From Serratia entomophila (GTDB lineage: Bacteria; Pseudomonadota; Gammaproteobacteria; Enterobacterales; Enterobacteriaceae): a stretch of 64,000 nt of DNA. Below, in pieces: positions 46,358 to 54,953 of this stretch. Below the pieces are notes generated by a model. That model was not told the origin of the DNA and did no database searches. It saw nothing but the letters and a program-made list of their open reading frames with translations. Where the stretch lies: positions 3,224,001-3,288,000 of the forward strand of contig NZ_CP082787.1 in assembly GCF_021462285.1 (NCBI RefSeq), written 5' to 3'. A program made the translations under genes and the position numbers. Numbering within the stretch: position 1 is the first letter of the stretch; every line of letters begins with the position of its first letter.

Positions 46358-47231
46358 TCAGCTTTTCCAGCTCGGCGGCGACGTAGGACTGCATGCGCCC
46401 GCTGCGCCGGATCAGGCCAACGGTGCGCTTCACCACAGGATCGGTCAGCGGCAGGTGCGTCAGCACCGAATGCTCCGACGGCGGCATCGACATCGCGGGC
46501 ACGGCGGCGATGCCGACGCCCGCTTCAACCATGCCCAGCATGGTCGTCACGTGGCGGGTTTCGCAGATGCTGGGCCGCTCGGGAATGATGTGTTCCAGCA
46601 TCTGATCCAGCAGGTTGCGGTTGCCGGAGGTTTTATCCAGCCCCACATAATCCTGCTGATAAAACTCGCGCCAGGTCAGGCTTTTCTTACTGGCGATGGG
46701 ATGATCGCGCCTGCAGGCCGCCACGTAGACATCCCCCACCAGCGGCAGGAATTCGATATTGGCTTGCAGGCTGCGCGCAAAACAGATGCCGAAGTCTGCC
46801 TGGCCGCTGGCAACCGCTTCGATGACGTTGCCGGCACTGCTGTCGATAAGCTTGACGCGCACCCGTGGGTAGCGGGCCTGGAAACGGCGGATCACGTCCG
46901 GCATGAAATAGTAGGCCGCCGAGGGCACCGTGGCGACGGTGACCAGCCCCACGCGATCCTGACTGACCTTATTGATATCCGCCAATACCGACTCGACGTT
47001 CGCCAGCAGCTGGTCTGAGCGCTCGGCAAAGGTTTGCCCGTAGAGCGTCAGCGTGACGCGCCGGGTGGTTCTGTCGAACAACTTAATGCCCAGCGCAGAC
47101 TCCAGCTTCTCTATCCTGCGGCTCAGTGCCGACTGCGACAGGCAGATGGACTCCGCGGCCAGCCGAAAATTGCCGTATTCAACCAGCGCGCGGAAGGCGT
47201 ACAGATCGTTGAGATCAAAATTCACGGGCAT
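46332..47231 (-). CDS. LysR-family transcriptional regulator
   Basis: 299 residues with helix-turn-helix (NFRLAAESICLSQSALSRRIEKLE) and the LysR effector domain (VEAGVGIAAVPAMSMP). It converges with the symporter and binding protein genes. By location it may control them, though the target is not certain. Confidence 0.87.
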   Translation of the reverse strand: MPVNFDLNDLYAFRALVEYGNFRLAAESICLSQSALSRRIEKLESALGIKLFDRTTRRVTLTLYGQTFAERSDQLLANVESVLADINKVSQDRVGLVTVATVPSAAYYFMPDVIRRFQARYPRVRVKLIDSSAGNVIEAVASGQADFGICFARSLQANIEFLPLVGDVYVAACRRDHPIASKKSLTWREFYQQDYVGLDKTSGNRNLLDQMLEHIIPERPSICETRHVTTMLGMVEAGVGIAAVPAMSMPPSEHSVLTHLPLTDPVVKRTVGLIRRSGRMQSYVAAELEKLITERYQVV

Positions 47232-47336
47232 AGCGACACACTATCCTTTCAGAGGCGGCAACGGCGCAAAGCAACGATGATAGTCGCTTATTTAGCCACG
47301 GCAACCGGTTTAACGCCTGAGCGTGCATTGCCGCTC

Positions 47337-47714
47337 TCACCCCAGCAGCACCGCGCCCCAGATAACGAGGGTCATCACCACCGCCACCAGCTGCGCCGCA
47401 CCGCCCAGATCTTTGGCGCGTTTGGATAACGGATGCAGCTCCAGCGAAATGCGATCGACCACGGTTTCAATCGCCGTATTAAGCAACTCAACCGCCAATA
47501 ACAGGAAGCTGCAGGCAATTAACAACAGCCGTTCCATTTTGGTAATATCGAGAAAGAATGTAACGATAAGTAAAATCAGGTTAATAACCAATAATTGACG
47601 AAAAGCATCCTCGGTGAGCGCGGCGTCAATAAAGCCGGCCCATGAGTTTTTTATGCTGTACGTTAACCGGCTTATTCCTTTTTTCTTTTCCACAGGCATG
47701 CGTTTTGCTCTCAT
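47337..47714 (-). CDS. Diacylglycerol kinase DgkA paralogue
   Basis: 125 residues, three membrane helices, DgkA family. The active-site pattern is kept: Glu of TEDAFRQ and the signature VELLNTAIETVVDRI with its Glu, Asn, Glu and Asp. Housekeeping dgkA usually lies near lexA/plsB, so this looks like a second copy. Known: E. coli DgkA can also phosphorylate ceramide. It lies on the same strand as, and 190 bp downstream of, the candidate ceramide synthase gene, which makes lipid phosphorylation in the sphingolipid pathway a reasonable inference. A start at 47699 is also possible. Confidence 0.85.
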   Translation of the reverse strand: MRAKRMPVEKKKGISRLTYSIKNSWAGFIDAALTEDAFRQLLVINLILLIVTFFLDITKMERLLLIACSFLLLAVELLNTAIETVVDRISLELHPLSKRAKDLGGAAQLVAVVMTLVIWGAVLLG

Positions 47715-47904
47715 AAACTCACGACAAACACCGAAAATAAATCACGCAGCGTGAGTTTTACTCAGGTTTATTTATTAACAACGTTAATCCATGCCCCTCA
47801 AGCGGCGTTTAATTCATCCGCGCCGCAGCAAAAAATCGCCGCGCCCGAAAACGCTGCGCTCTTATCCTCTCCAGGGCGTTAAAAGCCGATTTATTATCAA
47901 TCTG

Positions 47905-49029
47905 TTAAAGTCGTTTTTCATATAAACGATAACGCTTATAGGGCACCGCCCCGATGCGCTCCAAAATCGTCCGCATGCCGGTATTGGTTTCCAGGATCCA
48001 CGACATTTCCAGCGCATCGATATTGCGCTTGGCAAAGGGGTCGCGCAGCGCCTCAATAAGCAGCAGCGCGATAATCGGCCCGATGCGGCTGAATTGATAT
48101 TCCTGACGCACGCCCATCAGCGGCACGCGCGCGGTGCGTACGCCGCTGACTTTCAGCCGCCACAATAGCTTCGCCCAACCGAAGGGCAGTAAACGCCCCT
48201 GCAGATCGGCGATGGCCTCGTTAATGTTCGGCAGACCCACGATAAAGGCGCAGGGAGCGCCGTCCACCTCGGCGATATGGATCATATCGTCGGGCACCAG
48301 GAACTTAAGCTGATCCCCCATAGTGGCGAACTCGTGCTCGGTGAACGGGACAAACCCCCAGTTATGCTGCCAGCCGGAATTGAACACCTCCCGCAGCACC
48401 TGCATCTCCTGCCGAAAGCGCTTGCGGTCGAGGCGGCGAATAGTCACCTTTTTGCGCACCTGCTCCATCATCCGGGTTAACGAAGGCGAAAAATGCAGGT
48501 CGGTTCTTTTCATCCAATAGGCAAGCAGATCAATCCCTTCCGTATAGCCTTGCTGCGCTATCTGGGCCGCGTAGTAAGGTTTGGCGTGCGTCATCAGCGC
48601 CGCCGGCGGGGTGTCAAACCCTTCGACCAACAGGCCGCTTTCCTGATTGATATTGAGGCTGAATGGCCCGGTGATGTTACGCGCGCCCTTTGAGCTCAAC
48701 CAGGCTTCCGCCGCCGTGAATAACGCGCTGAAAACGGCGGGATCGTCAATGGCGTCGATCATGCCGAAGTGGCCGGTATCCTCACCATGCAGCTGCCGGT
48801 GCAGGGAGTCGATTTGTGCGGTGATGCGCCCGACCACTTCCCCATTCTTTTTCGCCACCCACGCCTGCCATTCAATATGCTCGGTGCCGGGGTTCTTGTT
48901 TGACAGATGCTCCGCGCGTTCTAAATACAGCGGGTCAATCCAGTTCGGATCATCGCGAAACAGTAACGAAGGGAAAGCAATAAATGCTTTAAGTTCGCGC
49001 TTATCCAGAACTTTCTCAATGTGAATCAT
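47905..49029 (-). CDS. yghO: YghO-family GNAT-like acyltransferase, candidate ceramide synthase
   Basis: 374 residues with a GNAT-like core (residues about 55-130: WQAWVAKKNGEVVGRITAQID) and a second GNAT-like half near the C terminus (PIIALLLIEALRDPFAKRNIDALEMSWILETN). It resembles E. coli YghO. Known: the bacterial ceramide synthase of Caulobacter is a GNAT-type protein, and its genome also has the FAAL-SDR-ACP-SPT set seen here across the divergent promoter. I infer N-acylation of a sphingoid base. The family name is firmer than the reaction. Confidence 0.65.
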   Translation of the reverse strand: MIHIEKVLDKRELKAFIAFPSLLFRDDPNWIDPLYLERAEHLSNKNPGTEHIEWQAWVAKKNGEVVGRITAQIDSLHRQLHGEDTGHFGMIDAIDDPAVFSALFTAAEAWLSSKGARNITGPFSLNINQESGLLVEGFDTPPAALMTHAKPYYAAQIAQQGYTEGIDLLAYWMKRTDLHFSPSLTRMMEQVRKKVTIRRLDRKRFRQEMQVLREVFNSGWQHNWGFVPFTEHEFATMGDQLKFLVPDDMIHIAEVDGAPCAFIVGLPNINEAIADLQGRLLPFGWAKLLWRLKVSGVRTARVPLMGVRQEYQFSRIGPIIALLLIEALRDPFAKRNIDALEMSWILETNTGMRTILERIGAVPYKRYRLYEKRL

Positions 49030-49285
49030 AAATAGCCTTAGATTTTAATAAAATAATTAAATAAGCGCACGACAACGCCGTTAGCATTTTTTATGCTGTT
49101 CTCGTTTATTGGATTGTGTATTGCCTGGATAATCGATAAGAAAAACCGATTATTGCCCTATATGAATCAGCGCGTTATTTACCCGGCGCCCCCTGTAATT
49201 CCCATGATTTATCAAAAAAAGAGAACCAAAAAGCGGCGCTCACAGGCTACGCTAATAGTGCTCTTTTATTATTTAGTGCTGTTTC

Positions 49286-49308
49286 GGCGAAAGAACTTCG
49301 CCTTTTTT
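49286..49308 (+). terminator. Intrinsic terminator in the leader of the lipid cluster
   Basis: GGCGAA (49286-49291) pairs with TTCGCC (49297-49302) over a 5-nt loop, followed directly by six T. It points rightward, 450 nt before the first gene of the operon, so something is transcribed and stopped here. Confidence 0.6.
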
Positions 49309-49659
49309 AGTGTAGCGACTTTAATCAGGAGAAGCACCGTCGATTTTACCACTTAATGCTATTTTTAAGTTCCGGGTTAAATGAGCCATTCACTTTTGGA
49401 TTTCTTGCTGCATACTGTTTATGAAGCGTTTAAGTTCCAAGATAGCCATGTACGAGGTCATAACCTATGAGCAGACAGTTATTTACTGCCAAACACATGC
49501 AGGCCAAAGAACGGCGAAGCCCGGATCTTGCAGTGTCGCTTCGTATACCCATCAGGTGCCGTTCGAGGCTGATAACAGGGGTGGCTTGCGCTCTCCCAGG
49601 TTAATAACTGGCGTGCCGACAAAGCACGGTAATATACGCTATTCGCGTAATAAAGATGG

Positions 49660-49680
49660 TTGAATAACAAACTTATTCAA
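49660..49680. promoter_or_regulatory. Inverted repeat upstream of the acyl-AMP ligase
   Basis: TTGAATAA-N5-TTATTCAA, perfect 8-bp arms, 76 bp before the start codon of the operon. A candidate operator. Confidence 0.4.
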
Positions 49681-49756
49681 AACCTATTATATCCATTATC
49701 TCGCCAAGAGCGGTTTATCTCTTTTGGTGATCTTTAATCTATGGCTATGTTTGTCT

Positions 49757-51496
49757 ATGTCTGAAACAAGTTCCGTTCATTCTATTCCTATGCGCTATGC
49801 GGACTTCCCCACTTTAGCGGATGCTTTGGATTACGCGGCGCAGGGCAATACGGGAATGAATTTTTACGACCGTCGCAATCAGCTGGTGGCGGTTCTCGAA
49901 TATCGCACGCTGCAACAAAAGGCGATCGCGGGCGCACGGCGTTTATTATCCCTGAAGCTCAAGAAAGGCGATCGCGTGGCGCTTATCGCCGAAACCAGCG
50001 CGGGATTTGTCGAAGCCTTTTTCGCTTGCCAGTATGCCGGCCTGGTGGCGGTGCCGCTGGCGATCCCGATGGGCGTTGGCCAGCGCGATTCCTACACCGC
50101 CAAGCTGAAAGGGCTGATCGCCAGCTGTAACCCCGCGGCAATTATCAGCGGCGAGGAGTGGACGCCGCTGATCGCCTCCGCCACGGAAAGCGCGTCGGCG
50201 ATACGCATTCTCAGCGACGCGGATTTTAACGCGTTGCCGCAGCCGGACATCGCGCTGCCGGCGCCGTCTCCCGACGATATCGCCTATCTCCAATACACCT
50301 CGGGCAGCACGCGTTTTCCACGCGGGGTCATCATTACCCAGCGCGCGGCCATGGCTAACCTGAGCGCGATCAGCCGCGACGGGATCAAGCTGCGCGCGGG
50401 CGACCGCTGCGTCTCCTGGCTGCCCTTCTATCACGATATGGGCCTGGTCGGTTTCCTGCTGACCCCGGTAGCCACCCAGCTGTCCGTCGACTACCTGCGC
50501 ACGCAAGATTTCGCCATGCGTCCGATGCAGTGGCTGAAACTGATCGCGAAAAATCGCGGCACCGTGTCCGTCGCCCCGCCGTTCGGCTACGACCTGTGCC
50601 TGCGCCGCAGCAACGCCAAAGAGCTGGCCGATCTGGATCTCTCCAGCTGGCGCGTGGCGGGCGTGGGCGCCGAGCCGATCCCGGCCGAGTTGCTGAGCCA
50701 GTTTGGCGAACACTTCAGCGGCATCAACTTCGACAGCAAGGCGTTCATGCCCTGCTATGGCCTGGCCGAAAACACCCTGGCGGTCAGCTTTTCCGACCCT
50801 TCCTCCGGCCCGCAAACCAACGCGGTCGACCGCGATATTTTGGAGTACCAGGGTAAAGCGACCGCGCCCGGCAAAAAGACCCGCGCCGTCTCGACCTTCG
50901 TCAACTGCGGCAGAGCGCTGCCCGGCCATCGCATCGAGATCCGCAGCGAAACCGGGCAACCGTTGCCGGAACGTCAGGTCGGCCATATCACCATTTCCGG
51001 CCCCAGCCTGATGAACGGCTATTTCAGCGATGATGAATCACAGCAGCAGATCCAGATGACCGGCTGGATGGACACCGGCGATCTGGGCTATCTGCTGGAC
51101 GGCTATTTGTACGTCACCGGCCGCAAAAAGGATTTGATCATCATTCGCGGCCGCAATATCTGGCCGCAGGATATTGAGTACGTCGCGGAATCCGAACCGG
51201 AAATCCGTTCCGGCGATGCTATCGCTTTCGTGGCCGAAGAACATGGCGAGGCGGCCAGGATCATTTTGCAAATCCAGTGCCGGGTCAGTTCGCAGGAGCG
51301 TCGGGAACAAATCGTGCATTCGCTGAGCGCGCGCATTCAAAGCGAATTCGGCATTGCGGTGGATATCGAGCTGCTGCCGCCGCACAGCATCCCCCGCACA
51401 TCGTCGGGCAAGCCTGCCCGCGCCGAAGCCAAAAAACGCTGGCTGAGGGCGGCGCTCTACCCGCAGCTGCCGCAGCTGGCCGGTTTCGCGCAATGA
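49757..51496 (+). CDS. Fatty acyl-AMP ligase (FAAL)
   Basis: 579-residue ANL-superfamily enzyme. It adenylates a fatty acid and should load it onto the carrier protein encoded downstream. Visible are the P-loop YTSGSTRFPRGVIIT (about residues 190-205), the YGLAENTL motif, TGDLGYLLDGYLYVTGR and the C-terminal Lys of RTSSGKPAR. The pattern around WLPFYHDMGLVG and RGRNIWPQDIE is that of FAALs rather than acyl-CoA ligases. Its stop overlaps the next start (ATGA). It corresponds by position and family to the acyl-ACP synthetase of the Caulobacter sphingolipid operon. ATG at 49757 has a weak ribosome site. Confidence 0.85.
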   Translation: MSETSSVHSIPMRYADFPTLADALDYAAQGNTGMNFYDRRNQLVAVLEYRTLQQKAIAGARRLLSLKLKKGDRVALIAETSAGFVEAFFACQYAGLVAVPLAIPMGVGQRDSYTAKLKGLIASCNPAAIISGEEWTPLIASATESASAIRILSDADFNALPQPDIALPAPSPDDIAYLQYTSGSTRFPRGVIITQRAAMANLSAISRDGIKLRAGDRCVSWLPFYHDMGLVGFLLTPVATQLSVDYLRTQDFAMRPMQWLKLIAKNRGTVSVAPPFGYDLCLRRSNAKELADLDLSSWRVAGVGAEPIPAELLSQFGEHFSGINFDSKAFMPCYGLAENTLAVSFSDPSSGPQTNAVDRDILEYQGKATAPGKKTRAVSTFVNCGRALPGHRIEIRSETGQPLPERQVGHITISGPSLMNGYFSDDESQQQIQMTGWMDTGDLGYLLDGYLYVTGRKKDLIIIRGRNIWPQDIEYVAESEPEIRSGDAIAFVAEEHGEAARIILQIQCRVSSQERREQIVHSLSARIQSEFGIAVDIELLPPHSIPRTSSGKPARAEAKKRWLRAALYPQLPQLAGFAQ

Positions 51497-52407
51497 CAGG
51501 CACCGTCGCAGTCACCGGCGCGACCGGCTTTATCGGCCGGCACATCGTGCGTGAACTGCTGGCGCAGGGGTTCAGCGTGCGCGCCTTGACGCGGCGCACG
51601 GGGAAAGCCGCCGCCGACAACCTGCTGTGGGTGCCCGGCGCATTGGAAGACCAGGCGTCGCTCGCCGAGCTGGTTCGCGGCGCGGACTGCATCGTTCACT
51701 GTGCGGGCCAGGTGCGCGGGCATGCGGAAACGGTTTTCACCCGCTGCAACGTGACCGGCAGCCTGAACCTGATGCAGGCGGCCAAACGGAGCGGCGATTG
51801 CAAACGTTTCCTGTTCATGTCTTCTCTGGCGGCTCGCCATCCGGAGCTGTCCTGGTACGCGAATTCAAAATGCGTCGCCGAGCAGCAATTAACCGCTGCG
51901 GCATCGGATATCGCGTTGGGTATTTTCCGCCCGACGGCGGTTTACGGGCCAGGCGACAAAGAGCTGAAACCGCTGTTCAACGGGCTGCTGCGCGGCGTGC
52001 TCCCCCGGCTGGGCGCGCCTGAAGCGAAACTGTCTTTTCTGCACGTGAGCGACCTGGCGAAAGCGGTCAGCCAATGGTTATTGGCGCAGCCCGCGCAGCC
52101 GAATATTTACGAACTGTGCGACGGCGCGGCCGAAGGCTATAGCTGGCGGCGCCTGAAAGAAATCGGCGCCGCCGTGCGCCAGGGGCCGGTACTCCTGCTG
52201 GGCATTCCACTGCCGCTGCTGAAATTCATGGCGGATATCGGCACGTCGTGGAACCGCATGGCAAAGCAAGAGCCGATGCTGACGCGCAGCAAAATACGCG
52301 AATTAACCCATAGCGACTGGTCCGCCAGCAATCAATCTTTGTCGCAGCAGATTGATTGGCTCCCACAGGTCAGTTTGGAGCGCGCACTGCGTGAAGGGCT
52401 GTTTTAA
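51493..52407 (+). CDS. Extended SDR, candidate ceramide-pathway reductase
   Basis: 304-residue NAD(P)-dependent epimerase/dehydratase-type protein. The Rossmann motif VTGATGFIGRHIV is at residues about 6-18, the catalytic YANSK follows SSLAARHPELSW, and the PTAVYGPGD segment is typical. Known: in Caulobacter an extended SDR (CerR) beside SPT reduces the 3-keto group in ceramide formation; the same role is inferred here. Translationally coupled to the FAAL by ATGA. Confidence 0.78.
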   Translation: MTGTVAVTGATGFIGRHIVRELLAQGFSVRALTRRTGKAAADNLLWVPGALEDQASLAELVRGADCIVHCAGQVRGHAETVFTRCNVTGSLNLMQAAKRSGDCKRFLFMSSLAARHPELSWYANSKCVAEQQLTAAASDIALGIFRPTAVYGPGDKELKPLFNGLLRGVLPRLGAPEAKLSFLHVSDLAKAVSQWLLAQPAQPNIYELCDGAAEGYSWRRLKEIGAAVRQGPVLLLGIPLPLLKFMADIGTSWNRMAKQEPMLTRSKIRELTHSDWSASNQSLSQQIDWLPQVSLERALREGLF

Positions 52408-52438
52408 TTATTCCAACCAGAGGTGTGTCAACGTTCTT

Positions 52439-52699
52439 ATGCTAAATCGCGATGCTGTAATGGAATATATCCTGACGTGTTTGCAAGGTATCGTCGAAGG
52501 CGGATTAGAAATAAAACCTGATAGCGATCTCGTCAACGATCTTGGCCTGGAATCCATCAGAGTATTGGATCTGCTGATGATGCTGGAAGATAAGTTAGAT
52601 ATCTCCATTCCTATCAATATATTGCTCGATGTCAGAACGCCGGAGCAACTGCTTGACGCGCTGCGCCCTTATCTGGAGAAAAGCCATGGGACTTTATGA
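52439..52699 (+). CDS. Acyl carrier protein of the lipid cluster
   Basis: 86-residue acidic carrier protein. The phosphopantetheine serine is Ser39 in the DLGLESIRVLDLL motif. It is not the housekeeping AcpP, which has DSLD at this site. It probably carries the acyl chain from the FAAL to the SPT-type enzyme. Its 3' end overlaps the next gene by 14 nt. The start at 52439 has AGAGGTG rather far upstream; ATG at 52460 is an alternative. Confidence 0.85.
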   Translation: MLNRDAVMEYILTCLQGIVEGGLEIKPDSDLVNDLGLESIRVLDLLMMLEDKLDISIPINILLDVRTPEQLLDALRPYLEKSHGTL

Positions 52700-53858
52700 T
52701 AAGTTTTCGCGGCTCGCCAACGACCGTGAACAATTTCAAACCTCCGGCCTGAACCCGTTCGGCACCTGCATCGACGAAGTATATTCCGCGACCCGGGGGC
52801 GCATCGGCGATCGAAAAATCATCCTCGCCGGCACCAATAACTATCTCGGCCTGACCTTCGACGCGCAGGCGATCGCCGCAGGCCAGGCCGCGTTGGCCGC
52901 ATTGGGCACCGGCACCACCGGCTCGCGCATGGCGAACGGCAGCTACGGATCGCACCTGACGCTGGAACGGGAGCTGGCGGAGTTCTTCGATCGGCCCGGC
53001 GCCATCGTCTTTTCCACCGGCTACACCGCCAATCTCGGCGTCATCAGCACGCTGGCGGGGCCGGGTTCCGTGGTACTGATCGATGCGGACAGCCACGCGA
53101 GCATCTACGACGCCTGCGCCCTCGGCGGCGCGGAGATTATTCGCTTCCGCCACAATGACGCCGGCGATTTGGAGCGCCGCATGCTGCGCCTGGGCGAGCG
53201 CGCCCGCGAGGCGATCATTATCGTGGAAGGCATCTACAGCATGCTGGGCGACGTCGCGCCGCTCGTTGAAATTGTCGAGATTAAACGGCGGCTGGGCGGT
53301 TATCTGCTGGTCGACGAGGCGCACTCGTTCGGCGTGATGGGCGCCCACGGCCGCGGCCTGGCCGAAGCGCTGGGCGTCGAGCAAGAGGTGGATATTGTAC
53401 TGGGCACCTTCAGCAAGAGCCTGGCATCGATCGGCGGTTTCGCCGTCGGCGGCGAGGGGATGGAGGTGCTGCGCTACAGCAGCCGCCCGTATATCTTTAC
53501 CGCTTCGCCGTCGCCTTCCAGCATCGCGTCGGTGCGTTCGGCTCTGCAGAAAATTGCGCATCATCCCGAACTGCGGGAAAAACTGTGGAGCAACGCGCAC
53601 CGCCTGTACCACGGGCTCGCCGAGCTGGGGTATACGCTGGGGCCACGCATCAGCCCGGTGGTGCCGGTGATGATCGGCTCGAAAGAGGAAGGCCTGCGCT
53701 TCTGGCGCGAGCTGATCGCCCACGGCGTGTATGTGAATCTGGTGTTGCCGCCGGCCGCGCCGGCGGGCGTCACCCTGTTGCGCTGCAGCGTCAACGCCGC
53801 GCACAGCGATGAAGAGATCGACGCGATCGTCCATGCCTTTGCGGCGCTGAAGAAGTAG
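52686..53858 (+). CDS. Serine palmitoyltransferase-type PLP enzyme (AOS family)
   Basis: 390-residue alpha-oxoamine synthase. These decarboxylatively condense an amino acid with an acyl thioester; with serine the product is 3-ketosphinganine. PLP Lys244 is in GTFSKSLASIGG, the ring-stacking His in DADSHASIYD, and the PLP Asp in VDEAHSFGVMG. It is clearly of the AOS family; KBL, BioF and SPT are the choices. The adjacent ACP, FAAL and SDR, the same set as the Caulobacter sphingolipid operon, point to SPT. ATG at 52686 follows GGAGAAAAGCC. Confidence 0.82.
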   Translation: MGLYDKFSRLANDREQFQTSGLNPFGTCIDEVYSATRGRIGDRKIILAGTNNYLGLTFDAQAIAAGQAALAALGTGTTGSRMANGSYGSHLTLERELAEFFDRPGAIVFSTGYTANLGVISTLAGPGSVVLIDADSHASIYDACALGGAEIIRFRHNDAGDLERRMLRLGERAREAIIIVEGIYSMLGDVAPLVEIVEIKRRLGGYLLVDEAHSFGVMGAHGRGLAEALGVEQEVDIVLGTFSKSLASIGGFAVGGEGMEVLRYSSRPYIFTASPSPSSIASVRSALQKIAHHPELREKLWSNAHRLYHGLAELGYTLGPRISPVVPVMIGSKEEGLRFWRELIAHGVYVNLVLPPAAPAGVTLLRCSVNAAHSDEEIDAIVHAFAALKK

Positions 53859-53916
53859 GCCGCCCGCCCCTCGCGCGCGGCGGCGGAAACGCCACCGCGC
53901 CGAACGGGGTCAAACC

Positions 53917-54648
53917 TCAGTGAACGGCCGCCGATTCTTCATCGGCCCCGTAGCGATAACCCTGCGCCGCCATAAATTCCGCAATGGCCTTTTCCGCCGC
54001 CGCAAGCACCTCCCCGATCGGCTGATTGGCATCGAGATCCACGATGTCGGCGCCTTCGAAAGTCAATAACGGCGTGACGGCGATTTTTTTCTCCAGCGCC
54101 GCTTTGCGGTGATCGGGCTTGCGCGCGCAGGCCACGTCCAGACTGACATTCAGCCTGAGAACCAGATCCGGCTTGTGCCCCGCCATCCATTGAAACGCCG
54201 CCCGCTCCCGCGCCGCCAGCCAGCGGACGAAACGATTCCCTTCGACGTTGACGGGAAATACCGTGCCGTCGTACGCGCCGGGGATTTGCGCCTGGGGGAA
54301 ACGGTCGGTCAACACGATGAAACCCTGCCGACGAAACGCCAGCATGCGGCGAAAACGCAGCAGCCGGCGCCCCACAAAGGCGATGATCACCACCGACGGC
54401 AGCAGGCCAAGCCTGGATTGGGTCGTTTTGACTTTTTTGGTATTGCTCTCGATGGCTTTGCCCACCGAGCGCCCCAACAGCGGCAATTTCGCCGCCGCGC
54501 GCCCGACGTTGCCCGCCTGTTTGCCCAGATGCACCCGCACCGCCGGCCCGTATTGCTTCACGTACTCGATCAGATGTTCACACACGGTGGACTTGCCCGA
54601 TCCGTCGCTGCCGATAACCGCAATCAGCGGCGGCAATTTTGCACTCAT
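53917..54648 (-). CDS. yghT: P-loop kinase-like protein, YghT type
   Basis: 243 residues, thymidylate-kinase-like P-loop fold. Walker [10 protein letters not shown] is at residues 13-21, with LTDRFPQAQ near the middle and [18 protein letters not shown] later. The same motifs recur in the next two genes on the other strand, so the three are paralogues. In E. coli K-12 yghT is likewise opposite to yghS, yghR and yghQ. Substrate unknown; a phosphoryl transfer to a lipid or sugar head group is a guess. ATG at 54648 is favoured over the longer frame. Confidence 0.72.
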   Translation of the reverse strand: MSAKLPPLIAVIGSDGSGKSTVCEHLIEYVKQYGPAVRVHLGKQAGNVGRAAAKLPLLGRSVGKAIESNTKKVKTTQSRLGLLPSVVIIAFVGRRLLRFRRMLAFRRQGFIVLTDRFPQAQIPGAYDGTVFPVNVEGNRFVRWLAARERAAFQWMAGHKPDLVLRLNVSLDVACARKPDHRKAALEKKIAVTPLLTFEGADIVDLDANQPIGEVLAAAEKAIAEFMAAQGYRYGADEESAAVH

Positions 54649-54953
54649 AATAAGACTCTCTTTCAATACACCGGAAACGGCGCGCCAGGCCAAAAAGCAC
54701 AAAAGATTAAGCGGGAATTGAAAACTTCTGCTCTTTGCCCGTGGCGATAAACACCGGGAATTAACATAAAAAGCTAAACCGGACCACGTACAGATAATTA
54801 GCACAAAATAACAAGAACGAACGTTATGAATATCAATTCAAATAACGAACCAAAATACAAACCTCATTATTTTATCGCAACAAAGCACAATAAATATCTT
54901 GAACCCAAGACGTATTGGAATACAATAGTTTTTTTCGCATTGGATCAATTATT
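54649..54953. promoter_or_regulatory. Divergent AT-rich promoter region between yghT and yghS types
   Basis: About 305 bp, very AT-rich between 54790 and 54950, with no gene. It should contain the promoters of both divergent units. No specific operator was recognised. Confidence 0.5.

Larger units (their letters stand above)
49030..49756. other. Long AT-rich divergent region of the lipid cluster
   Basis: 727 bp between the YghO-type gene and the acyl-AMP ligase gene. Frames of 87 codons (49093) and 80 codons (49421) lack ribosome sites and coding character. The region holds an intrinsic terminator at 49286 and an inverted repeat at 49660, so it is probably a long regulated leader or carries a small RNA. 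No ops/JUMPstart element was found. Confidence 0.5.

Noticed and set aside
49093..49356. An 87-codon frame in the leader of the lipid operon
   Set aside because: No ribosome-binding site, low-complexity AT-rich codons, and an intrinsic terminator lies inside it.
49421..49663. An 80-codon frame in the same leader
   Set aside because: No ribosome-binding site and no recognisable protein features.
49030..49756. RfaH ops/JUMPstart element upstream of the lipid operon
   Set aside because: I looked for GGCGGTAGYRT-like sequence because of the Wzx-like gene downstream and found no match.
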